64,000 nucleotides of DNA from Pseudarthrobacter sp. GA104. Its GTDB lineage: Bacteria; Actinomycetota; Actinomycetes; Actinomycetales; Micrococcaceae. The translations under genes were made by a program, and so were the position numbers. The notes beneath the pieces were generated by a model, which was not told the DNA's origin, ran no database searches, and saw only the letters and a list, made by a program, of their open reading frames with translations. The stretch spans positions 248,001 through 312,000 of the forward strand of contig NZ_WOWL01000001.1 in assembly GCF_009741265.1 (NCBI RefSeq), in the 5' to 3' direction. Of the stretch, positions 40,687-48,984 are shown one piece after another. Each line of letters starts with the position of its first letter. Positions within the stretch are counted from its first letter, which is position 1.

Positions 40687-41451
40687 ATGTCACGATTGGC
40701 CGGCAAGGTCGCCATCATTACGGGTGCAGCCAGCGGACTGGGGCTCTCCGCCCTCAAGCTCTTCGTGGCCGAAGGGGCCCGGGTACTGGCTACGGACATC
40801 TCCGCGGAGGCACTGCAGCAGGCGGTCGATGAAGTTACGGCTGATGGTGGCGAGGCAATCGCCCGCACTCACGACGTCTCTTCCGTTGAGGATTGGAATC
40901 GTGTGGTTGATGACGTCCTGCTGGAGTGGGGCACGATCGACATCCTGATCAACAATGCTGGCATTGCCCTGCCAAATGGTATTCTCGACGCCGGGCTGGA
41001 GGACTGGAACAAGGTCATGGCCATCAACGCCACCGGACCCTGGCTCGGGATGAAGAGTGTAATCCCCACCATGCAGGCCGCCGGCCACGGTTCCATTGTG
41101 AACGTCTCGTCGATCGCCGGGATTATCGGTGGTGGCGCCGGGGACGGCGGGGGCGCGGCATATTCCGCCTCGAAGGGTGCGGTCCGGTCCCTGACAAAGC
41201 ACGCTGCCCAGTGGTTCGCAAAGGACAGCATCCGGGTAAACTCGGTGCATCCGGGTCCGATCGATACCGGCCTGACCCGTGGTTACGGGTTCACCAGGGA
41301 AACGCTGGCCAACCCCGGAACTGTTCCTTTGCCGCCCCACGCCGGGGAGGCCTCCGACATCGCGTACGGCATGCTCTACCTTGCCTCGGACGAGGCAAAG
41401 TTCATCACCGGAGCAGAACTAGTCATCGACGGCGGATTCATCTCTCGCTGA
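40687..41451 (+). CDS. Short-chain dehydrogenase/reductase, intact paralog of the remnant at 48985
   Basis: A 254-residue SDR of the 3-alpha(20-beta)-hydroxysteroid dehydrogenase-like type. TGAASGLG is the cofactor loop and NNAG is at residues 89-92. Catalytic Ser is at 141-142, with Tyr159 and Lys163 in YSASK, and the C-terminus is FITGAELVIDGGF. I chose the second ATG (40687) because it aligns with the MSRL start of the gene at 48985; the ATG at 40681 is 6 bp upstream. It follows the importer by 58 bp and precedes a CocE-type hydrolase. An imported hydroxylated compound is probably oxidised here. Confidence 0.87.
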   Translation: MSRLAGKVAIITGAASGLGLSALKLFVAEGARVLATDISAEALQQAVDEVTADGGEAIARTHDVSSVEDWNRVVDDVLLEWGTIDILINNAGIALPNGILDAGLEDWNKVMAINATGPWLGMKSVIPTMQAAGHGSIVNVSSIAGIIGGGAGDGGGAAYSASKGAVRSLTKHAAQWFAKDSIRVNSVHPGPIDTGLTRGYGFTRETLANPGTVPLPPHAGEASDIAYGMLYLASDEAKFITGAELVIDGGFISR

Positions 41452-41592
41452 GGAAACCTACTCCTAGTACTACAGCGGGCCGTCATTGCCAACGAAGATG
41501 TCGCGGTATCGCTTCGACCATTCATAAACTAGCCGCCCACGACCCCGAAACGGGATCGTAGTGGATGCGGTCGACTTCAGAAGGACAAGCAC

Positions 41593-43299
41593 ATGCATGA
41601 AATCACCCTTCAACTTGACGTTCCCGCCACGATGCGCGACGGCACCATTTTGCGAGCAAACGTTTTCCGCCCTGAGGGAGAAGGTCCTTTCCCTGTTCTT
41701 CTTGCCCGCCACCCTTACGACAAGAATTTGATGGAGACCGGCCAGCTCGACGTCAGGACGTTGGTGCGAGCTGGCTACATGGTGGTCACGCAGGACTCCA
41801 GGGGTCGCTTCACTTCCGACGGCGAGTGGCATCCCTTGCAACACGAACGCGAGGATGGCTACGACACCGTTGAATGGGCGGCTTCTCTACCGGGCAGCAA
41901 CGGCAGGGTGGGCATGTTTGGCCCCAGCTATCTCGGCAGCACCCAGTGGAGCGCCGCGATTGCCCGTCCCCCACATCTGGCGACCATCGTCCCTGCCACA
42001 ACTTTCGCCGACCCGGACAACGGCTTACTGTTCCGAGGCGGGGCGATCGAGTTCGGAAACAACCTTTTCTGGGGACTGTTTACCGCCTTGGGCCAGATCC
42101 CGAAGGCCGGGCTCGAGGCCGACGCAATGATGAGGCAGTTGGGGACGACGTTCACCGACCTTGACGCTCTCGCCACCCGCACGTATTGGCAGCTACCGGC
42201 AGGTGCCCCTGCGGCGCTGGCGGCGACAGGTCAGCCGGACCTCGGGGTCACCCGAGCCTTGGCGGATCCCACAACCATGGAGGACACACGCGTCTCAAGC
42301 AAGTACGACGATATAGACGTTCCCACCTTGGGGTTCGCGGGCTGGTACGACCTCTTTCTGCAAGGAGACATCGACAACTACGTCGGCCTGCGGGCACGCG
42401 GCCGTACCGCTCGCCTCGTAATCGGGCCCTGGCACCATGGCAGCCTCTCATCGCCTTGGAATGGAGGCCAGGTCGGTGAAATCAACTTCGGCCTTTCCGC
42501 CCAGACCCCGGGCGGACAGACGGTCACTGATATCGAGCGAGAGTGGTACGACCACTGGCTAAAGGACATGCCCGCCACCCACGCACACGAACCCGGTGTC
42601 CTGATCTTCGTTATGGGTACGAACCAGTGGAGGTCCGAAGAGGACTGGCCGCTCGCACGGGCCAAAGACACGGCGCTGTATCTCAACGAGGACAAGACTC
42701 TGACATGGTCAGTGCCCGAGCTTGACGAGGCCGGGTCGGGCTTCACCTACGACCCGGCTGACCCCGTCATCACCCGAGGTGGAAGCATCCAAATGGCCTC
42801 CGACTTCCCCGCAGGCCCATTCGACCAGCGCGTCGTGGAGGCCCGTGACGACGTTCTGGTTTTCACCACCGATCCGCTTGAGGCTGACCTCGAGATCACC
42901 GGACGCGTGCGCGCAACCATCTTCGCCTCCACGGACGGTCCCTCCACCGACTGGGTAGTGCGGCTGTGCGAGGTCGACGCGGCTGGCATATCGCGCAATA
43001 TCACCGACGGGATAACACGTGTGCATACCGAATCGGAGCGTGTCGACGAGGTCGATGTCGACCTGTGGTCGACCTCCATCGTTATAAAGGCGGGCCACTG
43101 CCTGCGCGTGCAGGTGACTTCCAGCAATTTCCCCCGCTGGGACCGCAACCTCAACACCGGGGAACCCGTGACTGAGGGCACTTCCATCCGCGTCGCACAG
43201 CAGCGGCTCTACCACGACCGCAAACGTCCCTCGCGAATCATTCTCCCGATCGTCCCCAGTGGACCGGAGAACGTATTGGCCAACCGCGAGGGTCAGTAA
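41593..43299 (+). CDS. CocE/NonD-family hydrolase, copy 2
   Basis: A 568-residue S15-type esterase/amidase. The nucleophile motif is FGPSYLGSTQW, the acid is in AGWYDLFLQGD and the base in VIGPWHHGSL. A C-terminal jelly-roll domain starts near residue 360. AAGGA lies 8 bp before the ATG. It is the last gene of the importer / SDR / hydrolase group and is clearly related to, but diverged from, the enzyme at 12102. No signal peptide is visible, so it acts inside the cell, probably on an imported ester or amide. Transposase remnants begin 20 bp after its stop. Confidence 0.85.
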   Translation: MHEITLQLDVPATMRDGTILRANVFRPEGEGPFPVLLARHPYDKNLMETGQLDVRTLVRAGYMVVTQDSRGRFTSDGEWHPLQHEREDGYDTVEWAASLPGSNGRVGMFGPSYLGSTQWSAAIARPPHLATIVPATTFADPDNGLLFRGGAIEFGNNLFWGLFTALGQIPKAGLEADAMMRQLGTTFTDLDALATRTYWQLPAGAPAALAATGQPDLGVTRALADPTTMEDTRVSSKYDDIDVPTLGFAGWYDLFLQGDIDNYVGLRARGRTARLVIGPWHHGSLSSPWNGGQVGEINFGLSAQTPGGQTVTDIEREWYDHWLKDMPATHAHEPGVLIFVMGTNQWRSEEDWPLARAKDTALYLNEDKTLTWSVPELDEAGSGFTYDPADPVITRGGSIQMASDFPAGPFDQRVVEARDDVLVFTTDPLEADLEITGRVRATIFASTDGPSTDWVVRLCEVDAAGISRNITDGITRVHTESERVDEVDVDLWSTSIVIKAGHCLRVQVTSSNFPRWDRNLNTGEPVTEGTSIRVAQQRLYHDRKRPSRIILPIVPSGPENVLANREGQ

Positions 43300-43319
43300 A
43301 GTTTGCTACCCTGGCACGC

Positions 43320-43733
43320 TTTCGGTGGTGGAGCCCAACGTCGTTCAGGCGAGGAGGATGCGGTGGTGGGATTGGCCTCGTTGGGCTCCAAAAGAGCGGC
43401 GAACGCCTGGACCAGGCTGAGCCCTGCGGTGATCGCCGGGCAGGAGGCGGCGAGCTGGTCGAGGCGCTCTTGCTGTCCGACGGTGAGCCTGTCCGGTCTG
43501 CTTAGAGGGAGGCGGGAAGGCAAGGCGGGGTAAGAGGTCCGGGACGCTCATCCTGGTGCGGCCCTGGTTCAGGTACGGGGTCAGCTGGTTCCCGCTGCCC
43601 TGGTAGCCCAGCTCAGGGGTCTCGCGGAGGAGCTGTTGAACCGGCCCTGGGCTCGGTCGCCCGGCGGCTGGGCAGGTGCTTCCGATACGGGTCCGCGAAC
43701 GTGGGCCGGTACGGCGGGACGCGCTGGAGGCGT
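43320..43733 (-). pseudogene. ISL3-family transposase remnant
   Basis: Scattered reading frames match an ISL3 transposase: LGYQGSGNQLTPYLNQGRTR with the helical RRYL-like domain upstream, then RLTVGQQERLDQLAASCPAI and SLVQAFAALLEP near the low-coordinate end. At least two frameshifts separate the pieces, and both ends of the element are missing. It marks the right border of the importer/hydrolase group. Confidence 0.7.
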
Positions 43734-43955
43734 TCAGGCGTACAGGTCGATGACGGTGGCTAGGTACCACGGCTTGGAGCCCTTGATCAGCAGGTAGGTC
43801 ATGTCCCCGACGTAGCGCTGGTTCGGGGCCGAAGCAGTGAAGTCCCGGCCCAGGATGTCCGGGATCCTTGCCGCGGCCGGGCCGGGGACGGTGGTGCAGT
43901 GCCGGATCCCCGAGAGGCGAACAAGAGCGAACAAGGCGGCGAAAAAGACTCTCAC
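43734..43955 (-). pseudogene. IS3-family transposase (OrfB) remnant
   Basis: The fragment ASAPNQRYVGDMTYLLIKGS followed by KPWYLATVIDLYA is the start of an IS3-type integrase catalytic domain and contains its first Asp. The reading then breaks into ISL3-like sequence, so this is a broken piece abutting another broken piece. Upstream (43956-44230) I see degenerate frames but nothing I can assign. Confidence 0.7.
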
Positions 43956-44255
43956 CCCGCAGCGGGCCGTCGCTTCGGTGTACCGAAAGCCCTCCTTGCT
44001 CGTGATACACGATTAGCAGAGAGACCGTCTCCTCGTACACCCGGCAAGCAAGGTTGGAATGAGCGTTTCCGTGCCGGGGTCGTCGTTATCCCATATCCGG
44101 ATGTCGCCATGGCTTGACGGAATCTACATGGGGGGAAGAGAAAGGTCCACCGAGAGGGCAGCAAGGACCACGATATCGACGAGTTGCCCCAGCCCAGATG
44201 CTAGCTGGCAAGGTGTACCTTCCCGGAAACGGCGTAACAGCCTGAGCGCTGGTTC

Positions 44256-44890
44256 TCACTGGTCGTAGACAGGGGCGGGTTCTCCCTGGAGTTCGCGGAC
44301 GACGACGGCCGTGGGCATGCCAGAGGTTGCACCGAGGGACTGCGTCGAGAGGGACGCCTGGCAGACCGCCCTGTTCGCGGCATGAGGAGGGACTCGCCCT
44401 TGGTCAGGGCGTTACCGAGGACTCCCACGAAAGTGTCGCCGGCGCCAGTGGTGTCCACCACATTCACCGAGGGCGCTGGGATCTGGGTCGACTCTCCGCT
44501 GAGCCAGATCAGGGCGCTTCGACCTCCGAGAGTTACGACGAGGAAGGTCGGCGCCTTTCGTCCGGCCATGGCCCCCCAAGCAGAGCCGGGTTCTCTGGGA
44601 CGCGCTGGCCGAAGATGACCTCGAACGCGCCTTCGTTAACGAACATCACATCGCACCAGCACCAGGAGTTCCGTGTCGAGCGCTCGGGCCCGCGCGGGGT
44701 TGAGCACAAAGATCCCCCTCGACCGCTGCGCAGCTCTGCGAATTACGTCCAGCGGCACTTCAGGCGAGCACTTCGGCTGCTTCTGCGGCAGCTTCGGCTG
44801 CTTCCGTGACGCTGTGGGGACTCACCGTCGCGTTGGCCTCGCTGACGACGACGATCGAGTTTTCGGCAGTTGCGGGCGAAGTTCTGTCAC
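44256..44890 (-). pseudogene. Ribokinase (PfkB family) pseudogene, middle and C-terminal part
   Basis: Pieces in different frames add up to a ribokinase: ENSIVVVSEANATVSPHSV, then IFVLNPARARALDTELL, VMFVNEGAFEVIFGQRVPEN, the ATP/anion-hole motif NVVDTTGAGDTFVGVLGNAL and AANRAVCQASLSTQSLGATS at the end. At least three frameshifts and one internal loss are needed, so it cannot make a working enzyme. The N-terminal part is missing here; an N-terminal ribokinase fragment on the opposite strand lies at 47142. Confidence 0.75.
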
Positions 44891-44935
44891 AGTTCTGCTG
44901 GGATCCGAAACCCGCCTTGTCTGCCATCGCCACAA

Positions 44936-44970
44936 GCGGGGCCCCGAACCGCTAGTTCGGGGGCCCCGCG
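44936..44970 (-). terminator. Terminator of the Dabb gene
   Basis: GCGGGGCCCCGAAC and GTTCGGGGGCCCCGC form a 14-15-bp GC-rich stem with a short loop, 3 bp beyond the stop of the gene at 44974, next to TTGTTAA on the outer side. Confidence 0.75.
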
Positions 44971-44973
44971 TTG

Positions 44974-45267
44974 TTAAATCTCGAGGTCGAGGATGGCAAT
45001 GTCGGTGTTTTTGCGGAACTCGAGGATGAACATGGCCACCTCCATGTGGGTGGGGTCGGCCGAGAACACTTCCAGGGCGGCGCGGTCATCGAGCTCGGCG
45101 ACGAGGCCGAAGTCGAAGTTTCCTTCGATACCTATGTCGATGCCTGCCTTTAAAGAGCGCAGGCCGGGGATGACACCGACGAGTGCTTCAAGTCGATCGA
45201 TGGCCTCCTGCACGCGCTTCGCCGGTGTGCCTTCGATGACGCGGAATAAAACGATGTGTCGGATCAT
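44974..45267 (-). CDS. Dabb-family (stress-responsive alpha/beta-barrel) protein
   Basis: A 97-residue protein of the Dabb family, small dimeric ferredoxin-like barrels. It starts with the family block MIRHIVLFRVIEGTP, has PGLRSLKAGIDIG in the middle and ends with HMEVAMFILEFRKNTDIAI. Members include plant olivetolic acid cyclase and many bacterial proteins without known function. Ribosome site AAAGGAGACACC. It lies 10 bp behind the broken SDR at 45278 and probably was its operon partner. It is intact although its neighbours on both sides are decayed, which argues for selection. Confidence 0.8.
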   Translation of the reverse strand: MIRHIVLFRVIEGTPAKRVQEAIDRLEALVGVIPGLRSLKAGIDIGIEGNFDFGLVAELDDRAALEVFSADPTHMEVAMFILEFRKNTDIAILDLEI

Positions 45268-45277
45268 GGTGTCTCCT

Positions 45278-46010
45278 TTACTGGGCGGCGTGGCCGCCGT
45301 CGATGATGATGTCGGCGTCGGTTCCGGTCACGAACCCGCGGCTCGGCGAGGAAGAGCACGCGGTAGGTGATGTCGATCGGATCGGCGCCGAAGATCGGGA
45401 TCTTCGAGAGGACCGCGTCGGCGGTTTCCTTCGACATGGCTTCTATAATGGGGGTGCGGGTGAGCCGCGATCGGACCGTATTCAGGCGGACGTCGGCCTT
45501 GGCAACGTCCAGCGCGATCTTCTTCGTGATCGCGCGCAGAGCATCCTTGGTAGACGAAAATGCCGCTGGGCCACCGCTGACATTTCCCACGAGACCGGCT
45601 GCAGACAAGATCTTGACGATCCAACCCGTGCCGTTCTTCTTCATCTCGGCATCGCAGCTTCCGAGCGGTGTGCCGAGGATGTTGACGTTGAGGATGCGGA
45701 TCGTCTCGTCGGGGTCGATGTCCCACACATCCCGTGTTTGGCCGGTGTTGATCAGGGTGTCCACCTTGCCGGACGCCTCAGCGGCCTTTGGAACGCAGTC
45801 GACGCAGTCGCTCTCCGTGACGATGTTGTGCTTGAGCCCGACGACTGCCTTGGATCCAGCCGCTCCATTTGATCTCTGCGACCGTCTCTCTAACAGCGCG
45901 TGAGGTCTGTGGCGACGACCTTCGCGCCCTAAAGGCGAAGAGGTTAGCCTCAAACTTGCCTTGTCCGCCGGCCGCTCCTGTGATGATTACGGCCTTCCTG
46001 TATAGACGTC
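45278..46010 (-). pseudogene. Frameshifted SDR
   Basis: A former short-chain dehydrogenase. The N-terminal block AVIITGAAGGQGKFEANLFA, the central HNIVTESDCVDCVPKAAEA and SAAGLVGNVSGGPAAFSSTK, and the C-terminal GFVTGTDADIIIDGGHAAQ lie in at least three frames. NNAG has become NTGQ and the active-site Tyr is Phe in FSSTK, so even a repaired frame would lack the catalytic Tyr. It lies between the intact oxidoreductase at 46041 and the intact Dabb gene. Confidence 0.8.
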
Positions 46011-46040
46011 CCCTGATGTTGGCCCTGTTTTTGGCAGACG

Positions 46041-46775
46041 CTAATTATGTGCTGCGCGGTTGATCGCGACAGTTTCGTCCAGAGGCGGCATCTTCTCGAA
46101 AGAGCCGAAGTACTCGATGAGACGGTCACGCGTGATCGTCGCCTTGTCTTTCTCGGCCGCGGCAATAGCCTTGGCGAGGTCTTCCAGGCCGAGCTCGGTG
46201 CAGTAGGCCGGGGTGCCGGGCTGCTGGCGCCACGAGTCGGCAATTACGCCGGCGTCGAAGGGGTCAAAGCCGGTGTCGTCAACGAGGCCCATGACCGTAG
46301 CGCGGGCCTCGGCGGAGTCCGCAGCGACAGGGATTGCAATTCGGCCAGGAGATCCTGCGGGGAGTCCCTTGGTCTGCTGGGTACCGGCGAGTGCTGCATT
46401 CCATGCCTTAACCACGGGGCGCCCGAGCTGCTCCTGGCTCCATTCGCTCTCGATCTGTCCGTTGTCTACTGCCTCAACCGGGCCCATCATGTAGGGGTAA
46501 TAGTTCGACGTGTCGACCACGATCGTGTCCCTAGACACACTGGCCAGGAGATCTGCGAGATCCCGCTGTACCGAGAACGGGACCGCCAGCACGATTACGT
46601 CGCGGTCCGTGACCGCGGCGTCCATCTCGGCAGCACGCGCGCCGGCGGCGAGGACTTCTTCAGCGACGACTTCCGGTCCGCGGGCGTCAGCGACGAGAAC
46701 GTCGTGTCCTGCTTCGCTGAGACGACGTGCGAGGTTGCCGCCGATAGCTCCAGCGCCGATAACTGTGATCTTCAT
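46041..46775 (-). CDS. NADPH-dependent oxidoreductase of the F420:NADP oxidoreductase family, left arm of an inverted repeat
   Basis: A 244-residue protein with MKITVIGAGAIGGNLARRLS and ADARGPEVVAEEV at the NADP site. Asp-Ala-Arg replaces the Asn-Ser-Arg seen in other copies, so cofactor preference may differ. It is almost identical to the 244-residue protein at 47993 on the opposite strand. About 200 bp around the TGFDPFDAGVIADSWRQQPG block are virtually the same in DNA, which points to recent duplication or gene conversion. Ribosome site AAGGAAACACCT. It is divergent from a truncated ArsR gene, across two GTACA-type palindromes. ATG at 46775. Confidence 0.85.
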   Translation of the reverse strand: MKITVIGAGAIGGNLARRLSEAGHDVLVADARGPEVVAEEVLAAGARAAEMDAAVTDRDVIVLAVPFSVQRDLADLLASVSRDTIVVDTSNYYPYMMGPVEAVDNGQIESEWSQEQLGRPVVKAWNAALAGTQQTKGLPAGSPGRIAIPVAADSAEARATVMGLVDDTGFDPFDAGVIADSWRQQPGTPAYCTELGLEDLAKAIAAAEKDKATITRDRLIEYFGSFEKMPPLDETVAINRAAHN

Positions 46776-46822
46776 AGGTGTTTCCTTCGTTGGTTGGTCC
46801 CACACGACAGGTGCGGACCGGA

Positions 46823-46878
46823 TGTACACTCATCCGTGTACAAGAAGCCTAGCAGATGTACGCCTAAATGTGTACATC
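46823..46878. promoter_or_regulatory. Two GTACA palindromes, left module
   Basis: TGTACACTCATCCGTGTACA (46823-46842) and a second palindrome at 46855-46878 with arms GATGTAC and GTACATC. They lie between the divergent oxidoreductase and the ArsR remnant, whose ATG at 46890 follows a -10-like TATGGT (46879-46884). The same half-sites occur twice in the right module. Confidence 0.8.
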
Positions 46879-46889
46879 TATGGTCTGGG

Positions 46890-47105
46890 ATGGATCGCCA
46901 CCCGATGGATAGGGCAACCACGCCGGCCAGTCGCTTGGCGAATACCCTCATGACCCCGCCTGAGGAGGATCTCAACCTCTTTGCCGTGTCCGCGCTGAGC
47001 GACCCCACCCGGCGCGCGATCATCGAGTCCATCAACCAGGAGCCCGGCACCGGACGCAGCGGCTCCGACTTCGGCGTGCCCGGCATCGCCGGAGCAAGTC
47101 TGGGC
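46890..47105 (+). pseudogene. Truncated ArsR-family regulator
   Basis: The N-terminal half of an ArsR protein closely related to the intact gene at 47514: SRLANTLMTPPEEDLNLFAV, ALSDPTRRAIIESINQEPG and SGSDFGV. The match stops just before the recognition helix (KSALTRHWRVLREAG in the intact copy), replaced by unrelated residues GIAGASLGN. It cannot bind DNA as it stands. The neighbouring oxidoreductase may therefore be controlled by the intact ArsR acting in trans on the shared operator type. Confidence 0.8.
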
Positions 47106-47141
47106 AACACCAGACCTCCACAAAAACGAGGAGAAATACCA

Positions 47142-47242
47142 ATGAAAGAAAGAAGCTACAACCCCCGGATATCGTCATCGTCGGCAGCGTCAACCTAGAC
47201 ATCGGGTGTATCCAAGAAGTCTCACTCGGCCACTGTGACTGA
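47142..47242 (+). pseudogene. Ribokinase N-terminal fragment
   Basis: An ATG with ribosome site GAGGAGAAATACCA starts the fragment. After one frameshift it reads PDIVIVGSVNLDIG, the first strand and substrate-binding Asp of PfkB-type ribokinases, and then stops. It points in the opposite direction to the C-terminal fragments at 44256. From here to 47513 I find no assignable gene. Confidence 0.65.
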
Positions 47243-47513
47243 CAAACTCCTCACGGTCACCAACCTGAGACAGTTTTTGCTGAGACGCAACTTTAAGACA
47301 TCGCCACCCTCAGAATTCCGCGGACCGGAGCTCGCGAAGGTACCAGTAGCCGTCGAAAAGCTGTTGATTTCCAAGTCGCTCCAGAGCGGAAGCCAGGCGC
47401 CAGTCGCCATCCGCAGCCCCACTCGCTTGCCGTTAGGAATGCGGGCGCGCCATACAACCCCCACAGGAGGGGACACGTGCGCAACAGCGCATGGAGCCTT
47501 CCGGGTGCGATTC

Positions 47514-47861
47514 TTAGTGACTCGAAGGTGAATCGGTCTTGGAACTCGCGTCCGCGGCGATTACCAGGTCCAACAGACCAGGGAAGCGTCGGTCGAGCTC
47601 CTCTCTGCGGAGCCAGTTCCTGTGCCGATTGCCCTGGGCTTCTTGCTTGATGACGCCTGCCTCTCGAAGAACGCGCCAGTGCCGGGTCAGTGCCGATTTC
47701 GAAACGCCGAAGTCCGACCTGCTGCACGCCTCTCCAGGCGCTGCGGCAACCATTTCCACGATCGCGCGGCGGGTGGGGTCGACGAGCGCAGACATCACCG
47801 CGAACAGGTCCAGGTCTTGTTCGTCCGGCATGGTCAACGGGTTTGCTAAGCGACTTGCCAC
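47514..47861 (-). CDS. ArsR-family transcriptional regulator, right module
   Basis: A 115-residue winged-helix regulator: DLDLFAVMSALVDPTRRAIV, then DFGVSKSALTRHWRVLREAG (recognition helix) and NRHRNWLRREELDRRFPGLL. I chose the GTG at 47861 since GGGAGG lies 9 bp upstream and the sequence aligns with the truncated copy; a longer start at 47897 is possible. No metal-binding CxC is visible. It is divergent from the oxidoreductase at 47993 and probably represses both through the two GTACA palindromes between them. It is more distantly related to the ArsR at 2792, which has the same kind of partner. Confidence 0.85.
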   Translation of the reverse strand: MASRLANPLTMPDEQDLDLFAVMSALVDPTRRAIVEMVAAAPGEACSRSDFGVSKSALTRHWRVLREAGVIKQEAQGNRHRNWLRREELDRRFPGLLDLVIAADASSKTDSPSSH

Positions 47862-47889
47862 AGCATCATTCCTCCCTGTAACCGAAATC

Positions 47890-47950
47890 ATGTACACGTC
47901 TCCGCGTACATCGTGTTACGCTTTTTTTATGTACATGACTTAGTGTACAT
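47890..47950. promoter_or_regulatory. Two GTACA palindromes, right module
   Basis: A palindrome at 47890-47911 with arms ATGTAC and GTACAT, and another at 47929-47950 with arms ATGTACA and TGTACAT. They lie between the divergent ArsR and oxidoreductase genes and share half-sites with the pair at 46823-46878. Confidence 0.8.
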
Positions 47951-47992
47951 CCCATGGTGCTCTCCATGGGATCCTGCGACAAAGGAACCCAG

Positions 47993-48727
47993 ATGAAGAT
48001 TACTGTTATCGGCGCCGGAGCTATCGGCGGAAACCTTGCACGCCGATTGAGTGAGGCCGGCCACGATGTGAACGTGGCCGATGCTCGTGGACCCGAGGCT
48101 ATTGCCACCGAGGTCGTCGCCGCGGGCGCACATGCCGTAGAACTCGATAGTGCAGTGGAGGACCGTGACGTGGTCATCCTGTCGGTTCCGTTCTCCGTCC
48201 AGCCCAAGCTCACCGATCTGCTGACCAAGGCACCCGCGGACGCGATCATCGTTGACACATCGAACTACTACCCATCCATGGTCGGGCCGGTAGCAGCCGT
48301 CGACGCCGGTCAGGTCGAAAGCGCATGGAGCCAGGAACAGCTCGGTCGTCCCGTGGTGAAGGCATGGAATGCAACACTGCCCGGTACCCAGCAGACCAAG
48401 GGACTCCCCGCAGGATCTCCTGGCCGAATTGCAATCCCTGTCGCTGCGGACTCCGCCGAGGCTCGCGCGACGGTCATGGGCCTCGTTGACGACACCGGCT
48501 TTGACCCCTTCGACGCCGGCGTAATTGCCGACTCGTGGCGCCAGCAGCCCGGCACCCCGGCCTACTGCACCGAGCTCGGCCTGGAAGACCTCGCCAAGGC
48601 TATTGCCGCGGCCGAGAAAGACAAGGCGACGATCACGCGTGACCAGCTGGGCGAGCGCTTCGCTTCACTCGAGGCAATGCCCTCGTTAGACGAGACGGTC
48701 GCTATCAACCGTTCGGCACACGAGTGA
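47993..48727 (+). CDS. NADPH-dependent oxidoreductase of the F420:NADP oxidoreductase family, right arm of an inverted repeat
   Basis: A 244-residue near-identical twin of the protein at 46041 with MKITVIGAGAIGGNLARRLS, ADARGPEAI, DTSNYYPSMVG, EQLGRPVVKAWNAT and DSWRQQPGTPAYCTELG. Differences cluster in the first 100 residues and in the last 20. ATG at 47993 behind AAAGGAACCCAG. Divergent from the intact ArsR gene. Carrying two copies plus three more distant paralogs in 64 kb suggests that the activity is useful with several catabolic routes, for example in detoxifying reactive carbonyls or balancing NADPH. That role is inferred. Confidence 0.85.
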   Translation: MKITVIGAGAIGGNLARRLSEAGHDVNVADARGPEAIATEVVAAGAHAVELDSAVEDRDVVILSVPFSVQPKLTDLLTKAPADAIIVDTSNYYPSMVGPVAAVDAGQVESAWSQEQLGRPVVKAWNATLPGTQQTKGLPAGSPGRIAIPVAADSAEARATVMGLVDDTGFDPFDAGVIADSWRQQPGTPAYCTELGLEDLAKAIAAAEKDKATITRDQLGERFASLEAMPSLDETVAINRSAHE

Positions 48728-48984
48728 ATCTCGAGAGCCTGAATAGGCAGGGGGCGCTGCGGCTAGCCGGATCATAAGCCCTCGCACGATTCCGGGACGA
48801 TCCTTCGTCCGATCACTTCGACGTCGCCCCACATTCCTGGCCGGCGATCCTAATGCCGCGCTCATCTCCTGGCTGGAACCCGGCCCGGACGCATCCGAGT
48901 GCGACCCCGCCGACAAACGAGCGGCCATAGAGCCGCGTGGCTCGTCATTGGCGAGACCATATTGAGAGAACAGAGAAACATCAC

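Noticed and set aside
46047..47198. A 383-codon plus-strand frame reading through the oxidoreductase, operator and ArsR remnant
   Set aside because: Its first two thirds are antisense to an intact gene; only the end corresponds to real (truncated ArsR) protein sequence.
47222..47531. Two overlapping frames of about 85-98 codons on opposite strands between the ribokinase fragment and ArsR
   Set aside because: Neither has a ribosome site or recognisable motif. Treated as debris.
48728..48984. A possible gene in the 257-bp gap before the SDR remnant
   Set aside because: Short degenerate frames only, without start signals or recognisable sequence.
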